DNA of 36,283 nt from an uncultured Spartobacteria bacterium (GTDB taxonomy: Bacteria; Verrucomicrobiota; Verrucomicrobiia; Chthoniobacterales; Terrimicrobiaceae): NCBI GenBank assembly GCA_937960895.1, contig CALCJD010000014.1:1-36283 (forward strand). The letters run 5' to 3'. The notes beneath the pieces were generated by a model. The model was not told the DNA's origin, searched no databases, and saw only the letters and a program-made list of their open reading frames with translations. The position numbers and the translations under genes were made by a program. Shown here one piece after another: positions 9,278-18,265 of this stretch (its first letter is position 1; each line of letters begins with the position of its first letter).

Positions 9278-10351
9278 ATGGCCATGAAGGCGGCCGCTTT
9301 TTTTGTGCTGCTGCTCGGCACGGTCCTGGTTTCCGCCCAGGAACCCACGGCGCCTCCGACGCCCAAAGCCGAGGTCTTCTACGCGATGGAAACCAACGCG
9401 CTGGGCCCCGGCCGTGTCGTCCACCGCGCCACCGTGCGCCGCATGGTGGACAGCCTGATCTGCCGCCTGACCGGCAAAGGGACGGTCGCCGAGGCGTGGC
9501 GGACGCTGGTTTCGCCCGCCGACCGGGTCGGAATCAAGGTGGCCGCCAGCGGACGTGTGGTGAGCGGCGTCCATCCCGAAGTGGTTCAGGCCGTGGCGGA
9601 GGGACTGGTCGAAGCCGGCGTCCCCGCGAAAAACATCATCGTGTGGGACCGCAACATGGAAGACCTCCTGACCGCCGGGTTTCAAAAGAACTCCAAATTG
9701 TATACCCTCGAAGCCATCGACCCGAAGACCGGCTACGACCCCCAGGCCCAGGTGAGCGCTCCCCTGGTGGGCAAACTCATCTGGGGGGACAGCAAGTTCG
9801 GAGACAAAAAAATCTCCCGCTTCTCCGACCTGCTCACCAACACCGAGCAGCTCAGCAGCACCAGCTACTACGCGAAAATCCTCAGCACCGGCGTCACCAA
9901 GGTCATCAACATCCCGTCGCTCACCGACAGTTTCATGACCGGCATCAACGGTGCTCTCGCCAACATGACGCTGTCCAACCTCGACAACTGGCGCCGCTTC
10001 GGCAAGGCGGCCGCGGAAGGCGATTCCTACATTGCGGAAATCTACGCCGACCCGCTCATCCGCGAAAAGGTCGTCCTGACCATCCTGGACGGTCTCGTTC
10101 TGCAATACGCCGGCGGACCCTTCCCGGACGGCAATTTTGCCATCGACTATTTTTCCCTTTTTGCCAGCCGTGACCCCGTGGCCATCGACGCCACCGCCAT
10201 GCGACTCATCGAGGAACTGCGGCTGGCGCACAAAATGCCGTCCATCCGGACCATGTCGAATTACATCGAAGCCGCGGAAATGCTCGGACTCGGCACATTT
10301 GCGGAACCCCGCATTCAAATGATCCGCGTGGGCGTCGAGGGCATTCGATGA
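9278..10351 (+). CDS. Secreted DUF362 family protein
   Basis: A 357-residue protein with an N-terminal signal peptide (Lys4, then AAAFFVLLLGTVLVSAQ) that is probably cut after SAQ, so it is likely exported. An in-frame ATG at 9284 is an equally good start. The body matches DUF362: the core VGIKVAASGRVVSG with the following HPEVVQAVAEGLVEAGVP, and the late signature ASRDPVAIDATAMRLIEEL. Many DUF362 proteins carry ferredoxin-like Cys clusters; I see none here. The function of the family is poorly known. Its stop overlaps the start of the squalene-synthase-like gene (ATGA), so the two are translationally coupled. That link hints at a shared pathway but proves nothing about activity. Confidence 0.85.
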   Translation: MAMKAAAFFVLLLGTVLVSAQEPTAPPTPKAEVFYAMETNALGPGRVVHRATVRRMVDSLICRLTGKGTVAEAWRTLVSPADRVGIKVAASGRVVSGVHPEVVQAVAEGLVEAGVPAKNIIVWDRNMEDLLTAGFQKNSKLYTLEAIDPKTGYDPQAQVSAPLVGKLIWGDSKFGDKKISRFSDLLTNTEQLSSTSYYAKILSTGVTKVINIPSLTDSFMTGINGALANMTLSNLDNWRRFGKAAAEGDSYIAEIYADPLIREKVVLTILDGLVLQYAGGPFPDGNFAIDYFSLFASRDPVAIDATAMRLIEELRLAHKMPSIRTMSNYIEAAEMLGLGTFAEPRIQMIRVGVEGIR

Positions 10352-11160
10352 AAACAGGCATGAGCGAAGAGGCCGCAGACTGCCCCCCCTTCGGCGCCTT
10401 CCCGCCGCCCCTTGACTGGTCCCTGCTCAAGCGTGTTTCGCGCTCGTTTTACCTGACCCTCCGCCTGCTGCCCGCCGCGGTGCGCGAGCCGATCTCCCTC
10501 GCCTACCTGCTGGCGCGCTACACCGACACCGAGGCGGACGGAGCCGTCACCGACGCGGAAAAGGAATTGCTCGCCCGGCGCGGAGAACTGGAGCGCCAAC
10601 TGGCGGCGTCGCCCGACCGCGACCTCATCGAAACCGTCTGGCGGATCATTCGGGACGGCCAGCAATTCGACCGCGAGCGGTTTTCGGAAGGCGCGCCGCC
10701 GCTTTCCGACGGGGAACTCGACCGCTACACCTACCTGGTCGCCGGATGCGTGGGGGAATTCTGGACCCGCATCTGCGCCCGCCGGCTGCCCGGATTCGCC
10801 ACGCGACCGGAAGAGGAAATGATCACCCTCGGGGTGAACTTCGGCAAGGGTCTGCAGTTGGTGAACATCCTGCGCGATCGGCATGCGGATCGCCGGCTGG
10901 GCAGGGTGTATGTGCCGGATGGGCGTCTGGTCGACACCCTCGCACTGGCGCGAAGGCATTTGCAGGACGCGGAGCGTTATGCGGTCGCGGTAAAACCCTT
11001 TCGGCTTCGTGTCGCCACGGCTCTCCCGCTTCTGCTGGCGCGGGAAACCCTCGATCTGGTGGAAAAACAACCCGATGCCCCGCGGGTCAAAGTGGAGAGG
11101 TCCCGCGTCTGGCTTCTCCTGGGACAGGCTTTGTTTTTTCCCACAAAAGGTCGTTCGTAA
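10348..11160 (+). CDS. Squalene/phytoene synthase family protein, squalene-synthase-like
   Basis: A trans-isoprenyl diphosphate synthase, which joins two prenyl diphosphates head to head, giving squalene from farnesyl-PP or phytoene from geranylgeranyl-PP. The 270 residues include the substrate Asp motif AYLLARYTDTEAD (Asp60, Asp64) and the second motif GLQLVNILRDRHADRRLGRVYVP, split here at residues 168-190 with Asp177 and Asp181. Both look closer to the eukaryote-type squalene synthase pattern (LRALDTIEDD; TNIIRDYLED) than to phytoene synthase or HpnC/HpnD. SRSFYLTLRLLP near residue 31 is the usual N-terminal block. At 270 residues it is short and lacks the C-terminal membrane anchor of eukaryotic enzymes. 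It overlaps the DUF362 gene by 4 bases and is followed by a terminator. Product assignment to squalene is inference. Confidence 0.88.
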   Translation: MKTGMSEEAADCPPFGAFPPPLDWSLLKRVSRSFYLTLRLLPAAVREPISLAYLLARYTDTEADGAVTDAEKELLARRGELERQLAASPDRDLIETVWRIIRDGQQFDRERFSEGAPPLSDGELDRYTYLVAGCVGEFWTRICARRLPGFATRPEEEMITLGVNFGKGLQLVNILRDRHADRRLGRVYVPDGRLVDTLALARRHLQDAERYAVAVKPFRLRVATALPLLLARETLDLVEKQPDAPRVKVERSRVWLLLGQALFFPTKGRS

Positions 11161-11206
11161 GCCCGCCGTCCCCATACGCAAGGATGTGTATGGTGGGCTC
11201 GTTTTT
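11160..11206 (+). terminator. Rho-independent terminator after the squalene-synthase-like gene
   Basis: CCATAC (11172-11177) pairs with GTATGG (11188-11193), and AGCCC/GGGCT pair outside it (with a left-side bulge). The run CGTTTTTG follows directly. The stem begins at the stop codon, so it should end the DUF362-prenyl synthase transcript. Confidence 0.6.
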
Positions 11207-11296
11207 GCCCTGCCCCGTTCCCGTCCTCGCCGCGCCTTTCCGACTCGGTCCGATCAGCGGGGAGTTGCCGTCGTGAATGCCCGATTTCGAGAAAAA

Positions 11297-11380
11297 TGAC
11301 CGAACAGCAGAAGAACCGTTCCGCCGAGGATCCCAGAAATCAGAGCAACTCTGCTTCCCGTGGTCCCCGGCATTCGGTCA
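11297..11380 (-). terminator. Possible terminator/inverted repeat at the end of the NRPS-like gene
   Basis: TTCGGTCA (11373-11380) includes the NRPS-like stop codon and is a perfect inverted copy of TGACCGAA (11297-11304). Read on the minus strand the second arm is followed by TTTTTC. A small hairpin, CAGAG/CTCTG (11341-11353), sits between. The long loop makes the terminator role uncertain. Confidence 0.35.
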
Positions 11381-14300
11381 CTCCTCGTCCTCGCCCGGGG
11401 CGACAAAGCTGTCGCGCAGGATGACCGCGAGACGTTTGACGGAGGGCTCGTGGAGCATTTCGCGCCAGTTGCAACTCATCCGCTCAATAAACGTCTCGGG
11501 CAGCAAATCCAGCCAGCCGTCCTCGACATCCGGCCCTTGGTCGGCGGCCAGGATGATGCCGGCGGGTCCTTCGAGCGGTTTGGCACGATATTCCTGCAAA
11601 GCCCGCCGGTGGGCGCGTTCCACGGGACCGGCTTCGGGGTTTTCGGCGTCTTCCCTGGACGTTTTGCGGAACACCTTGGTCAGGGACCGCAGCCAGCCGC
11701 CGGATTTGGTTTCCTCCTGCTCCGGCGGGTGCGCTCCGGCAATGGCGAGGTAGGGCACGTCGCGTCGGGCCACGCGGAGCTGCCGGGCCATTTCAAAGGC
11801 CAGGATGCCTCCGAACCCGTGTCCCATGAGATGATACGGCCCCTTCGGATCGAGAAGACAGATGGCCTCCACGAGGGCGGCCGCCTCGGATTCGATGGAG
11901 GTGTGACAGGCGGACGGTTGATGGACTCCGCGCGCGGTGGTCGCGTAAACGGACCAGTCCGGGGACAACAACGCGGCCAGACTGCGGTAAACGGCCGGAT
12001 CGCCCCCAATGTCGTGAATGAGAAACAGAATGGGCGCGTCGGGGTTCTTGTTGAGCGGAGTGAGCGGCGTCCACTCACGCTGCGGAGCAGCCGGACGCGG
12101 CGCGGCGTCGGACGACGCGGCCACGGCGGGCTTGGCCGGCCGGGGCAGGGCCGCCAGGTCGATGTCACCGGAGGCCGACAGCGGGAATGCGGATACCGCG
12201 AGCAAAAACTGAACCCGGTTTCCGATCTGCCCGCGGAGTTCCTCGGGAACATTTTCGGAACCATCCGCCAGCACCACCCAGGCGGCGGGAGGTTCGTTTT
12301 CGCCGGGAGGGGCCACGACGGCGTCCAGCACCCCGGGGAAGGCGCACAAGGCGCGCTCCAAGTCGGCGTAAGGCGGCGGGGCAAAATACAGGCAGCCGGA
12401 AAGGTCCCGCCAGGCGGGAACGGAGAGTTTCAGATCGGAACCCACGGCGATTTCCGCGGTGCCGGCATGGAAGGGCGCCAGCGGCTGACCTTCGAAATCG
12501 TGCAGCCGGACACTGACTCCGGGTCCGGCGTGGCCCAGCGGAGTTTCCGGCGGCGTGTTGTAGGCGGCATGCCGGTCGGGCAGGGTGTGGCGCACGGCGG
12601 CGCCGCCCAATCCGGCCGGACTCAGCACCGAGGTCCAGACGGCCTGACCGTTGTTGAGTTCCTGCCAGGCGGCGAGAACGACCGGGGGCACCGGGGCGGC
12701 GTCCACACAGAGGGCGCGCAGGTTTTCCGAAAGCCGGGTCCCGGTCTGGCGACAGGCGGCCAGCCAGGTGCGCCATTGCCCGTGGGTCAGCCGCAGATGC
12801 GTCGCGCTGTCCGGAATGCCGTCCGCGCCCAGCAGCAGCGTCGCGCCGGAGGCCAGCGCGGCGAGCACGGTTTCGACAAATCCGCCAAAACCCGCCGGAG
12901 CCAGCAGGGGCAGCCGGCAGCCGGGCTCGAGTTGCAGGAGGTCGATGATTTCCGCAACGGCGGCGGCGGTGACACGCGGACTGAGCACACCCGGCGCCGG
13001 GGCGGGCTGGGATTCCGCGCCCGCCAGAAGGAAACAGGCCTTGGGCGTTTTCTGTGAGGTCGTCACCGTGGCCGGCACGGCGGCAATGGTTTCCCATTGC
13101 TGGTCGATGACAAGAAGGCGGCGGGTGGAACCCTGGAAAAGCGGCGCGGTGCCCGAGTCGCAGATGAGGATCTCGACGTCATAGGTGTCGAGTTTCCTCG
13201 CGAGCCAGGAGGCGGACGCCGCGGGATCAAGCGGCACACAAATGTCCCCGGCACGAAGAATGCCGAGCATGGCCACGGGCAGCCAGGCGGTTTGATTCAG
13301 GCATACCGCGACATGCCAACCGTCGGCGATGTTTTCCTGCCGCAGCCAGGAAGCCAGCGAGGCGCTGTGCGAATCGAGTTCGCCGTACGTCATGACCGCG
13401 TCGCCGGGCCCTTCGGCCGCGACGGCCTCGGGATGGCGCACGGCCACGCCGGCGATCTGTTCGGTGAGCGGGGCGGCCTCGCGCGCTGGCGGGGTGGCCT
13501 CGAGTTTTTTCAGTGCGTCCCACTCCGGATCGGTGAGCACCCGCAGTTCCGACAACCGGCGGCCGGGTCCGCCGAGAAAATCGTCGAGAACATTGGTGAA
13601 GCGGGTGAGAATTTTTTCCGCCTCGGCGGTCGGCACCGCGGCCGTGTCGTATTCCAGACGCAGGGCAATGCGGTTGCCGTCACGCGCCTCCAACGACAAC
13701 GGAAGCAGCGGACGGCGGTGAATCTGCGCGTCCGCATTGATCCAGCGCGGATAGGCGTCGTGGATGCGGTCGTTCAGCGCCGGAGGAAGCCAGAAGAATC
13801 CGGTGGCGAACTGCCCCGGAGTGCGCGGCGGCTGGGACAGGAGGAGGGCCCGTTCGAGCGTGACGAGGGCGTTCTGGCGGCGCTCAAGGGCCTCGCGGCC
13901 CACCGTCCTGACAAAGGCCTCGATGGACTGGCCGCCATTGATGGTGAGAGTGGCCGGCAGAAGATTGTCGAAGTACCCGCATTCCAGCGCTTCCGACATC
14001 CGGCAGGGCGCCAGGAGAAGCACCCGACGTTGCGAGACCAGGCGTCCCAGCACCAGTCCCCACGCGGCGAACAGGACATCCTCGGTGGAGACGCCCAGGC
14101 GCTGACCAAAACGTTTCAGCGACCGGGAGGTCTCCCGGTCGAGCAACAGGTCATGGCGGCGGAACGGGGGAGTCGTCGGAACCGGCGGCGGGCAGACCCG
14201 AAGGGCCACCGGGTCCGGCGTGCCGGAGAAAAATTGCTTCCACCAGTCCACGACCGCCGGCGTGGGCGAGGGAACCGGCGCCGCCTCCTCCCCGGACACC

Positions 14301-14785
14301 GCGGGGACGACGCCCTCCAGGGCCTCAAGCCACTCGCAGATCAGTTGGAAAAGCGAATCCTCGTCGAGCAGGAAGCGCGGGAACGTCGCCAGCACGTGGC
14401 AATGCCCTCCGGGCAGGAGGATCACCGTGAAACGCAGGAGCGGCGGATGGGCGAAATCCATCGGCTTCGCGGCGTCCTCCTCGAGGAGGGTGGTCCAGCG
14501 CGCGGGAATTTCCGCCGGCGCCACGGCCTGCCAGTCGAGGGTCTGCCAGGGAATTTCGGACGCCTCCTGTTCCCGCCGGTAGAGTTCCCCCGTCGACGCC
14601 TTCCGGAATCCGGAGCGCAACATGCCGTGCGCGGCGGCCACCTTGCGCCAGGCGGACTGCAGGAGCTCGGGCGTGGAACGTTCGCCCAAACTCAGCGACA
14701 GCTGCACACACGCCGAGGCGGGCGCGGCGTGGGCGGTCAGATAATAAGCCGAGGCCTGGGCGGGATGGGCCGGAATTTCACGCAT
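11378..14785 (-). CDS. NRPS-like pseudoenzyme: condensation, adenylation and thioesterase folds with lost catalytic motifs
   Basis: An uninterrupted 1135-residue protein built like a one-module peptide synthetase. Residues about 1-425 are a condensation domain, 440-880 an adenylation domain (MTYGEL 465-470; LRAGDICVPLDP 510-521) and 915-1125 a type I thioesterase (FLIHDIGG; MGHGFGGILAFEMA). The active sites are gone. The condensation HHxxxDG is PRFLLDED (136-143). The adenylation phosphate loop (TSGTTGxPK) reads LLAGAESQPAPAP (586-598). YxTGD is not found. The core NGK is SGD (872-874), losing the catalytic Lys. The thioesterase GHSxGG is GHGFGG (988-993), with codon GGG replacing Ser, and the final catalytic His region reads SCNWREM. 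No carrier domain lies between 880 and 915. There are no frameshifts and composition matches the neighbours, so it is kept as a protein. A scaffold, binding or regulatory role is inference. Confidence 0.85.
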   Translation of the reverse strand: MREIPAHPAQASAYYLTAHAAPASACVQLSLSLGERSTPELLQSAWRKVAAAHGMLRSGFRKASTGELYRREQEASEIPWQTLDWQAVAPAEIPARWTTLLEEDAAKPMDFAHPPLLRFTVILLPGGHCHVLATFPRFLLDEDSLFQLICEWLEALEGVVPAVSGEEAAPVPSPTPAVVDWWKQFFSGTPDPVALRVCPPPVPTTPPFRRHDLLLDRETSRSLKRFGQRLGVSTEDVLFAAWGLVLGRLVSQRRVLLLAPCRMSEALECGYFDNLLPATLTINGGQSIEAFVRTVGREALERRQNALVTLERALLLSQPPRTPGQFATGFFWLPPALNDRIHDAYPRWINADAQIHRRPLLPLSLEARDGNRIALRLEYDTAAVPTAEAEKILTRFTNVLDDFLGGPGRRLSELRVLTDPEWDALKKLEATPPAREAAPLTEQIAGVAVRHPEAVAAEGPGDAVMTYGELDSHSASLASWLRQENIADGWHVAVCLNQTAWLPVAMLGILRAGDICVPLDPAASASWLARKLDTYDVEILICDSGTAPLFQGSTRRLLVIDQQWETIAAVPATVTTSQKTPKACFLLAGAESQPAPAPGVLSPRVTAAAVAEIIDLLQLEPGCRLPLLAPAGFGGFVETVLAALASGATLLLGADGIPDSATHLRLTHGQWRTWLAACRQTGTRLSENLRALCVDAAPVPPVVLAAWQELNNGQAVWTSVLSPAGLGGAAVRHTLPDRHAAYNTPPETPLGHAGPGVSVRLHDFEGQPLAPFHAGTAEIAVGSDLKLSVPAWRDLSGCLYFAPPPYADLERALCAFPGVLDAVVAPPGENEPPAAWVVLADGSENVPEELRGQIGNRVQFLLAVSAFPLSASGDIDLAALPRPAKPAVAASSDAAPRPAAPQREWTPLTPLNKNPDAPILFLIHDIGGDPAVYRSLAALLSPDWSVYATTARGVHQPSACHTSIESEAAALVEAICLLDPKGPYHLMGHGFGGILAFEMARQLRVARRDVPYLAIAGAHPPEQEETKSGGWLRSLTKVFRKTSREDAENPEAGPVERAHRRALQEYRAKPLEGPAGIILAADQGPDVEDGWLDLLPETFIERMSCNWREMLHEPSVKRLAVILRDSFVAPGEDEE

Positions 14786-14877
14786 GAAAATCAGTTCTAC
14801 GTTTCAGGTTTGTAAGTTTCGGGGCTCACACAGCGAACGGAATTCGCCGCAATTTCCTTTCTGCAAACTCAAAACCT

Positions 14878-16563
14878 CTAAAGTCCCGCGTCCGTGACCG
14901 CCCCCTGCGAGGCCGTCGTGACACTGGCGGCGTATTTGGCCAGCACACCGCGGCGATAGCGGGGTTTGGGGCGTTTCCATTTGGCAAGGCGGGCCTTGAT
15001 TTCCCGGGCGGGAATATCGAGCGAGAGCGTCCGTTTGATCGCATCGATCGTGATCGGATCGCCGTTTTTCACGATGGCCAGCGGGCCGCCGTCAAAGGCT
15101 TCGGGCGTGATGTGACCGACCACAAAACCGTGCGTGCCGCCGGAGAAGCGACCGTCGGTGATCAGAGCCACGTCCTTGCCGAGTCCGCGTCCCATCACCG
15201 CGCTGGTCGGCGAGAGCATCTCGCGCATGCCGGGACCGCCGCGCGGTCCTTCGTAGCGGATGACAATCACGTCGCCCTTCTTGATCCGTCCGTCGAGGAT
15301 CGCGGCCATGGCCTTTTCCTCGCTTTCAAAAACGCGGGCCTTGCCGCTGAAACGCTCGCCCTCCTTGCCGCTGATCTTGGCCACGGCGCCGTCGGGCGCG
15401 AGGTTGCCCCGCAGGATGACGAGATGGCTCTCCTTCTTGATCGGCTTGTCGAGCGGCTGGATGATCTGCTGGCCCTTCGGGTAGGCCTTGAAGGGGGCGA
15501 GATTCTGCTTGAGCGTCTTGCCGGTGACCGTGAGGCAGTCGCCGTGCAGAAGCCCGGCGTGCAGAAGTTCCTTCATCATGGGCACAATGCCGCCGATTTC
15601 GACAAGCTGGCTCATGAGGAATCTGCCGCTGGGCTTGAGGTCGGCAAGCACGGGAACGCGTTTGCCGATGCGGGTGAAATCGTCGATCGTGAGCTTGATG
15701 TTCGCCGCATGCGCGATGGCCAGAAGGTGCAGCACGGCGTTGGTGGATCCGCCGAGGGCGATCACCACGGTGATGGCGTTTTCCATGGCCTCGCGGGTCA
15801 GGATGTCGGAGGGACGGATGCCGCGCTTGAGCATGTTGAGCACGGCGGCGCCGGCTTCGCGACAATCCTGCAGTTTGTGTTTGGAAACGGCGGCCTGGGC
15901 GGAACTGTTGGGCAGGCTGAGTCCCATGGCCTCGATGGCGGAGGCCATCGTGTTGGCGGTATACATGCCGCCGCAGGAACCCGGACCGGGAATGGCGCAC
16001 GACTCGACCGCATGCATTTCCTTCGGTGTGATCTTGCCGGCCGCCTCGGCGCCGACGGCTTCGAACACGGACACGATGTCGAGATTGCGGCCGTTGAGGC
16101 AGCCCGGGAGAATGGTCCCTCCGTAGACAAAAACCGCCGCCCGGTTCAAACGGGCGATCGCCATGCAGCAGCCGGGCATGTTTTTGTCACAGCCGCCGAT
16201 GGCCACAAATCCGTCGTATCCCTGGCAGCCCACCACCGTTTCGATCGAGTCGGCGATGACCTCGCGCGACACGAGCGAGTATTTCATGCCCTCGGTGCCC
16301 ATCGAGATGCCGTCCGAGATGGTGATGGTGTTGAAAATCGTGGCCTTGCCACCCGCCTTGTCGATGCCGAGCGCGGCCTCCCGGGCCAGTTGGTCGATGT
16401 GCATGTTGCACGGAGTGACCATGCCCCAGGTCGACGCGACGCCGATCTGCGGCTTGGAGAAATCCGCATCCTTGAAACCGGTCGGATACAACATCGCCCG
16501 GCTCGGGGCGCGGTTTTCACCGTCGAGGACAATGGAAGAGTAGGGACGCATCTTGGCACTCAT
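14878..16563 (-). CDS. ilvD: Dihydroxy-acid dehydratase
   Basis: IlvD dehydrates 2,3-dihydroxy-isovalerate and 2,3-dihydroxy-methylvalerate to the keto acids that become valine, leucine and isoleucine. The 561 residues are of family length. Cluster ligands fit: Cys52 in TPCNMH, Cys125 in GGCDKNMPG and Cys197 in GPGSCGGMYTANTM. GPRGGPGMREML and DGRFSGGTHGFVVGH, near the C-terminus, are also standard. Three clustered Cys suggest the 2Fe-2S form, but this cannot be decided here. Two in-frame ATGs, at 16563 and 16551, are possible starts. Its stop is 92 bases before the NRPS-like start on the same strand, so read-through is possible. The biosynthetic partners ilvB, ilvC and ilvE are not in the window. 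Confidence 0.97.
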   Translation of the reverse strand: MSAKMRPYSSIVLDGENRAPSRAMLYPTGFKDADFSKPQIGVASTWGMVTPCNMHIDQLAREAALGIDKAGGKATIFNTITISDGISMGTEGMKYSLVSREVIADSIETVVGCQGYDGFVAIGGCDKNMPGCCMAIARLNRAAVFVYGGTILPGCLNGRNLDIVSVFEAVGAEAAGKITPKEMHAVESCAIPGPGSCGGMYTANTMASAIEAMGLSLPNSSAQAAVSKHKLQDCREAGAAVLNMLKRGIRPSDILTREAMENAITVVIALGGSTNAVLHLLAIAHAANIKLTIDDFTRIGKRVPVLADLKPSGRFLMSQLVEIGGIVPMMKELLHAGLLHGDCLTVTGKTLKQNLAPFKAYPKGQQIIQPLDKPIKKESHLVILRGNLAPDGAVAKISGKEGERFSGKARVFESEEKAMAAILDGRIKKGDVIVIRYEGPRGGPGMREMLSPTSAVMGRGLGKDVALITDGRFSGGTHGFVVGHITPEAFDGGPLAIVKNGDPITIDAIKRTLSLDIPAREIKARLAKWKRPKPRYRRGVLAKYAASVTTASQGAVTDAGL

Positions 16564-16651
16564 GGGAAAGCGCCCAGCCTAGAGGGCCTTGCGCCCGCGC
16601 GCAAAGGGAAATGAGGGAAATTCGGTATTCGGATTGCGGGATGGGGAAGGA

Positions 16652-16673
16652 CCGGAATTCCCCCCAATTCCGG
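16652..16673. repeat. Perfect inverted repeat with a homopolymer loop
   Basis: CCGGAATT (16652-16659), CCCCCC, AATTCCGG (16666-16673): an 8-base-pair stem with a six-base loop, between ilvD and the end of the TPR membrane gene. No T-run follows on either strand. It may end the TPR transcript or be a copy of a dispersed repeat. Confidence 0.4.
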
Positions 16674-16695
16674 ATTCCGCATTCCCCTTTTTCCG

Positions 16696-18096
16696 CTATT
16701 CCTTCGGGGCGTTTTCCTCGATGGTGGCGATGGCGTCGCGGATTTCCTTCTCCTGTTCCGGTCCGAGCGTGCCGCTTTCGAGGACAAGGCGGTAGTTTTT
16801 CAACGCGGGTTCCGGCAGTCCCTGGCGGGCGTAGGCCTGACCGAGGTAAATCCGGTAATTCACGGTGGGAAGTCCGGCCTTTTCACTCAGGGCGACCAAG
16901 CGCTCCAGCGTATGGGCCTCCTGCGCATAGTCGTGGAGCGCACGGCAGATGCGGGCATAAAGGAAAAGCGTGTACAAATCGTCCGGCGCGCCGGCGAGAA
17001 TCTCCCCGCAAAGATTCTGCGCCTGCCAGGCCTCGCCGGTTTCCAGAAGCGCCAGCGCCCGGATCAGCTTCGCATGGGCGAACCCCGGATCCTTTTTGAG
17101 GGCCCGCGCGGTGTAGGTCAGAACGTCCTGCCAGTGCTTCCGGCCGGCCGCGAAGGAGGCGGCATGGGAAAGGGTGGTGACATCCTCCGGAGCGAGGTCG
17201 AGCGCGCGCTCCAGGCAGTCCATGGCGTCGGCCGGACGGCGGATCGCGTCATACCGCTCGGCAATCTGGGCAAGGTAAATGGCGGTATCCCGGTCATTCT
17301 CCAAGCGAAATGTCTCCGGATCGAAGGATCCCAGCGGCTCGCCGCCCCCCCGCAGGAAGAGAAATCCCTGGTTGGAGACCAATGCAAGCCGCCAGTCCGG
17401 AGAGGTGATCAAATGCTCGAGCAGCGGACGGTATTCGGAGGTCGGCCCGGCCAGCGCCACCACATTCCACCCGGCCGTCCGCAATGCCTTGCGCCAGGCG
17501 GGCGGATTGTGGGAAAGCGCAGCCGCCTGCTGCGGAGTCAGAGCGCCCACCGCCTCGGGGGCGAAAAGAAGGAACTGATACAATCCGGTGGCGTTGGTGA
17601 AAAGGGTCCGGGCGGGTCGGTCCCTGACCGCCTCGGCCAGTTCGATCGGAGCCGCCAACACCGGTGCATGAACTGTTTCGCCCCGGTACAAAACCCACCG
17701 CCGGAAGGGGGAAACTCCCGTGGCCAAAACCACCGCAGCCGCCACGAGGACAATGCCGCCCCGCGTGCGCGCCTTTCCCACCCAGCGGGTGGCCAGCCAG
17801 ACGACCATCAGCACGGCAAATCCCGCCAGGGTCCATCCCACAAACACGGAAAGCGCCTCACCCCAGGCCAGGGCCGGCAGTCCGCCCGCCCGCCAGAGCC
17901 TGGCCGCCAGTTGATCAAGGAGGGTGGCCTCCCCGTAGCCGGCCAGTCCCCTCCCGGCAGCCAATCCCCGCGCCGCGGAAAGCATCACGCGCTGCGAAGC
18001 CGGCGAACCGAAATACGGAAGGGCGTGCAACCCTCCCCCGATCACGGCAATCAGCAGGGCGACGAGAGCGTATTTTTTGAACGAGGCAAACCGCAT
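16696..18096 (-). CDS. Membrane protein with C-terminal tetratricopeptide repeats
   Basis: A 466-residue protein from the ATG at 18096, which places a basic RFASFKKY directly before the first membrane helix (ALVALLIAVIGGGLHAL). Residues upstream in the same frame look non-coding. Two more hydrophobic segments follow (about 88-108 and 115-130: SVFVGWTLAGFAVLMVVWL and GGIVLVAAAVVLATG). Then comes a soluble region ending in a run of TPR-like helices (DAMDCLERALDLAPEDVTTL; HAKLIRALALLETGEAWQAQ; PALKNYRLVLESGTLGPEQ). TPRs usually mediate protein contacts. The N-terminal half resembles the end of a polytopic glycosyltransferase in style only; I assign no function. It is separated from ilvD by 132 bases. 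Confidence 0.8.
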   Translation of the reverse strand: MRFASFKKYALVALLIAVIGGGLHALPYFGSPASQRVMLSAARGLAAGRGLAGYGEATLLDQLAARLWRAGGLPALAWGEALSVFVGWTLAGFAVLMVVWLATRWVGKARTRGGIVLVAAAVVLATGVSPFRRWVLYRGETVHAPVLAAPIELAEAVRDRPARTLFTNATGLYQFLLFAPEAVGALTPQQAAALSHNPPAWRKALRTAGWNVVALAGPTSEYRPLLEHLITSPDWRLALVSNQGFLFLRGGGEPLGSFDPETFRLENDRDTAIYLAQIAERYDAIRRPADAMDCLERALDLAPEDVTTLSHAASFAAGRKHWQDVLTYTARALKKDPGFAHAKLIRALALLETGEAWQAQNLCGEILAGAPDDLYTLFLYARICRALHDYAQEAHTLERLVALSEKAGLPTVNYRIYLGQAYARQGLPEPALKNYRLVLESGTLGPEQEKEIRDAIATIEENAPKE

Positions 18097-18265
18097 GACA
18101 ATCGCGTGAATCTGGTGTTCTTCCACCCGCGAAGCAACGCTGCAAGTGCCCCAATCCGCAATTTTCCTCCCCGCCTCGGATGATCCCGTCAACCATCGAA
18201 AAAATTGTCGTGACGGAACTTCTTGCGCCGTGCGAGGATTTATGAATTATTTCCCAGCTCCTTTC

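Noticed and set aside
10348..11160. Phytoene synthase or HpnC/HpnD
   Set aside because: The DTEAD and NILRDRHAD motifs fit the squalene-synthase pattern better, and no hopanoid or carotenoid genes are nearby.
11378..14785. Calling the NRPS-like gene a pseudogene
   Set aside because: No frameshift, no internal stop, and composition like neighbours over 3.4 kb; kept as a CDS with lost active sites.
13097..14815. 572-codon plus-strand frame opposite the NRPS-like gene
   Set aside because: No domain and Arg/Gly-rich composition; the opposite strand carries recognisable NRPS folds.
18193..18265. Promoter of the tRNA-Lys gene
   Set aside because: No -35/-10 pair with acceptable spacing could be placed.
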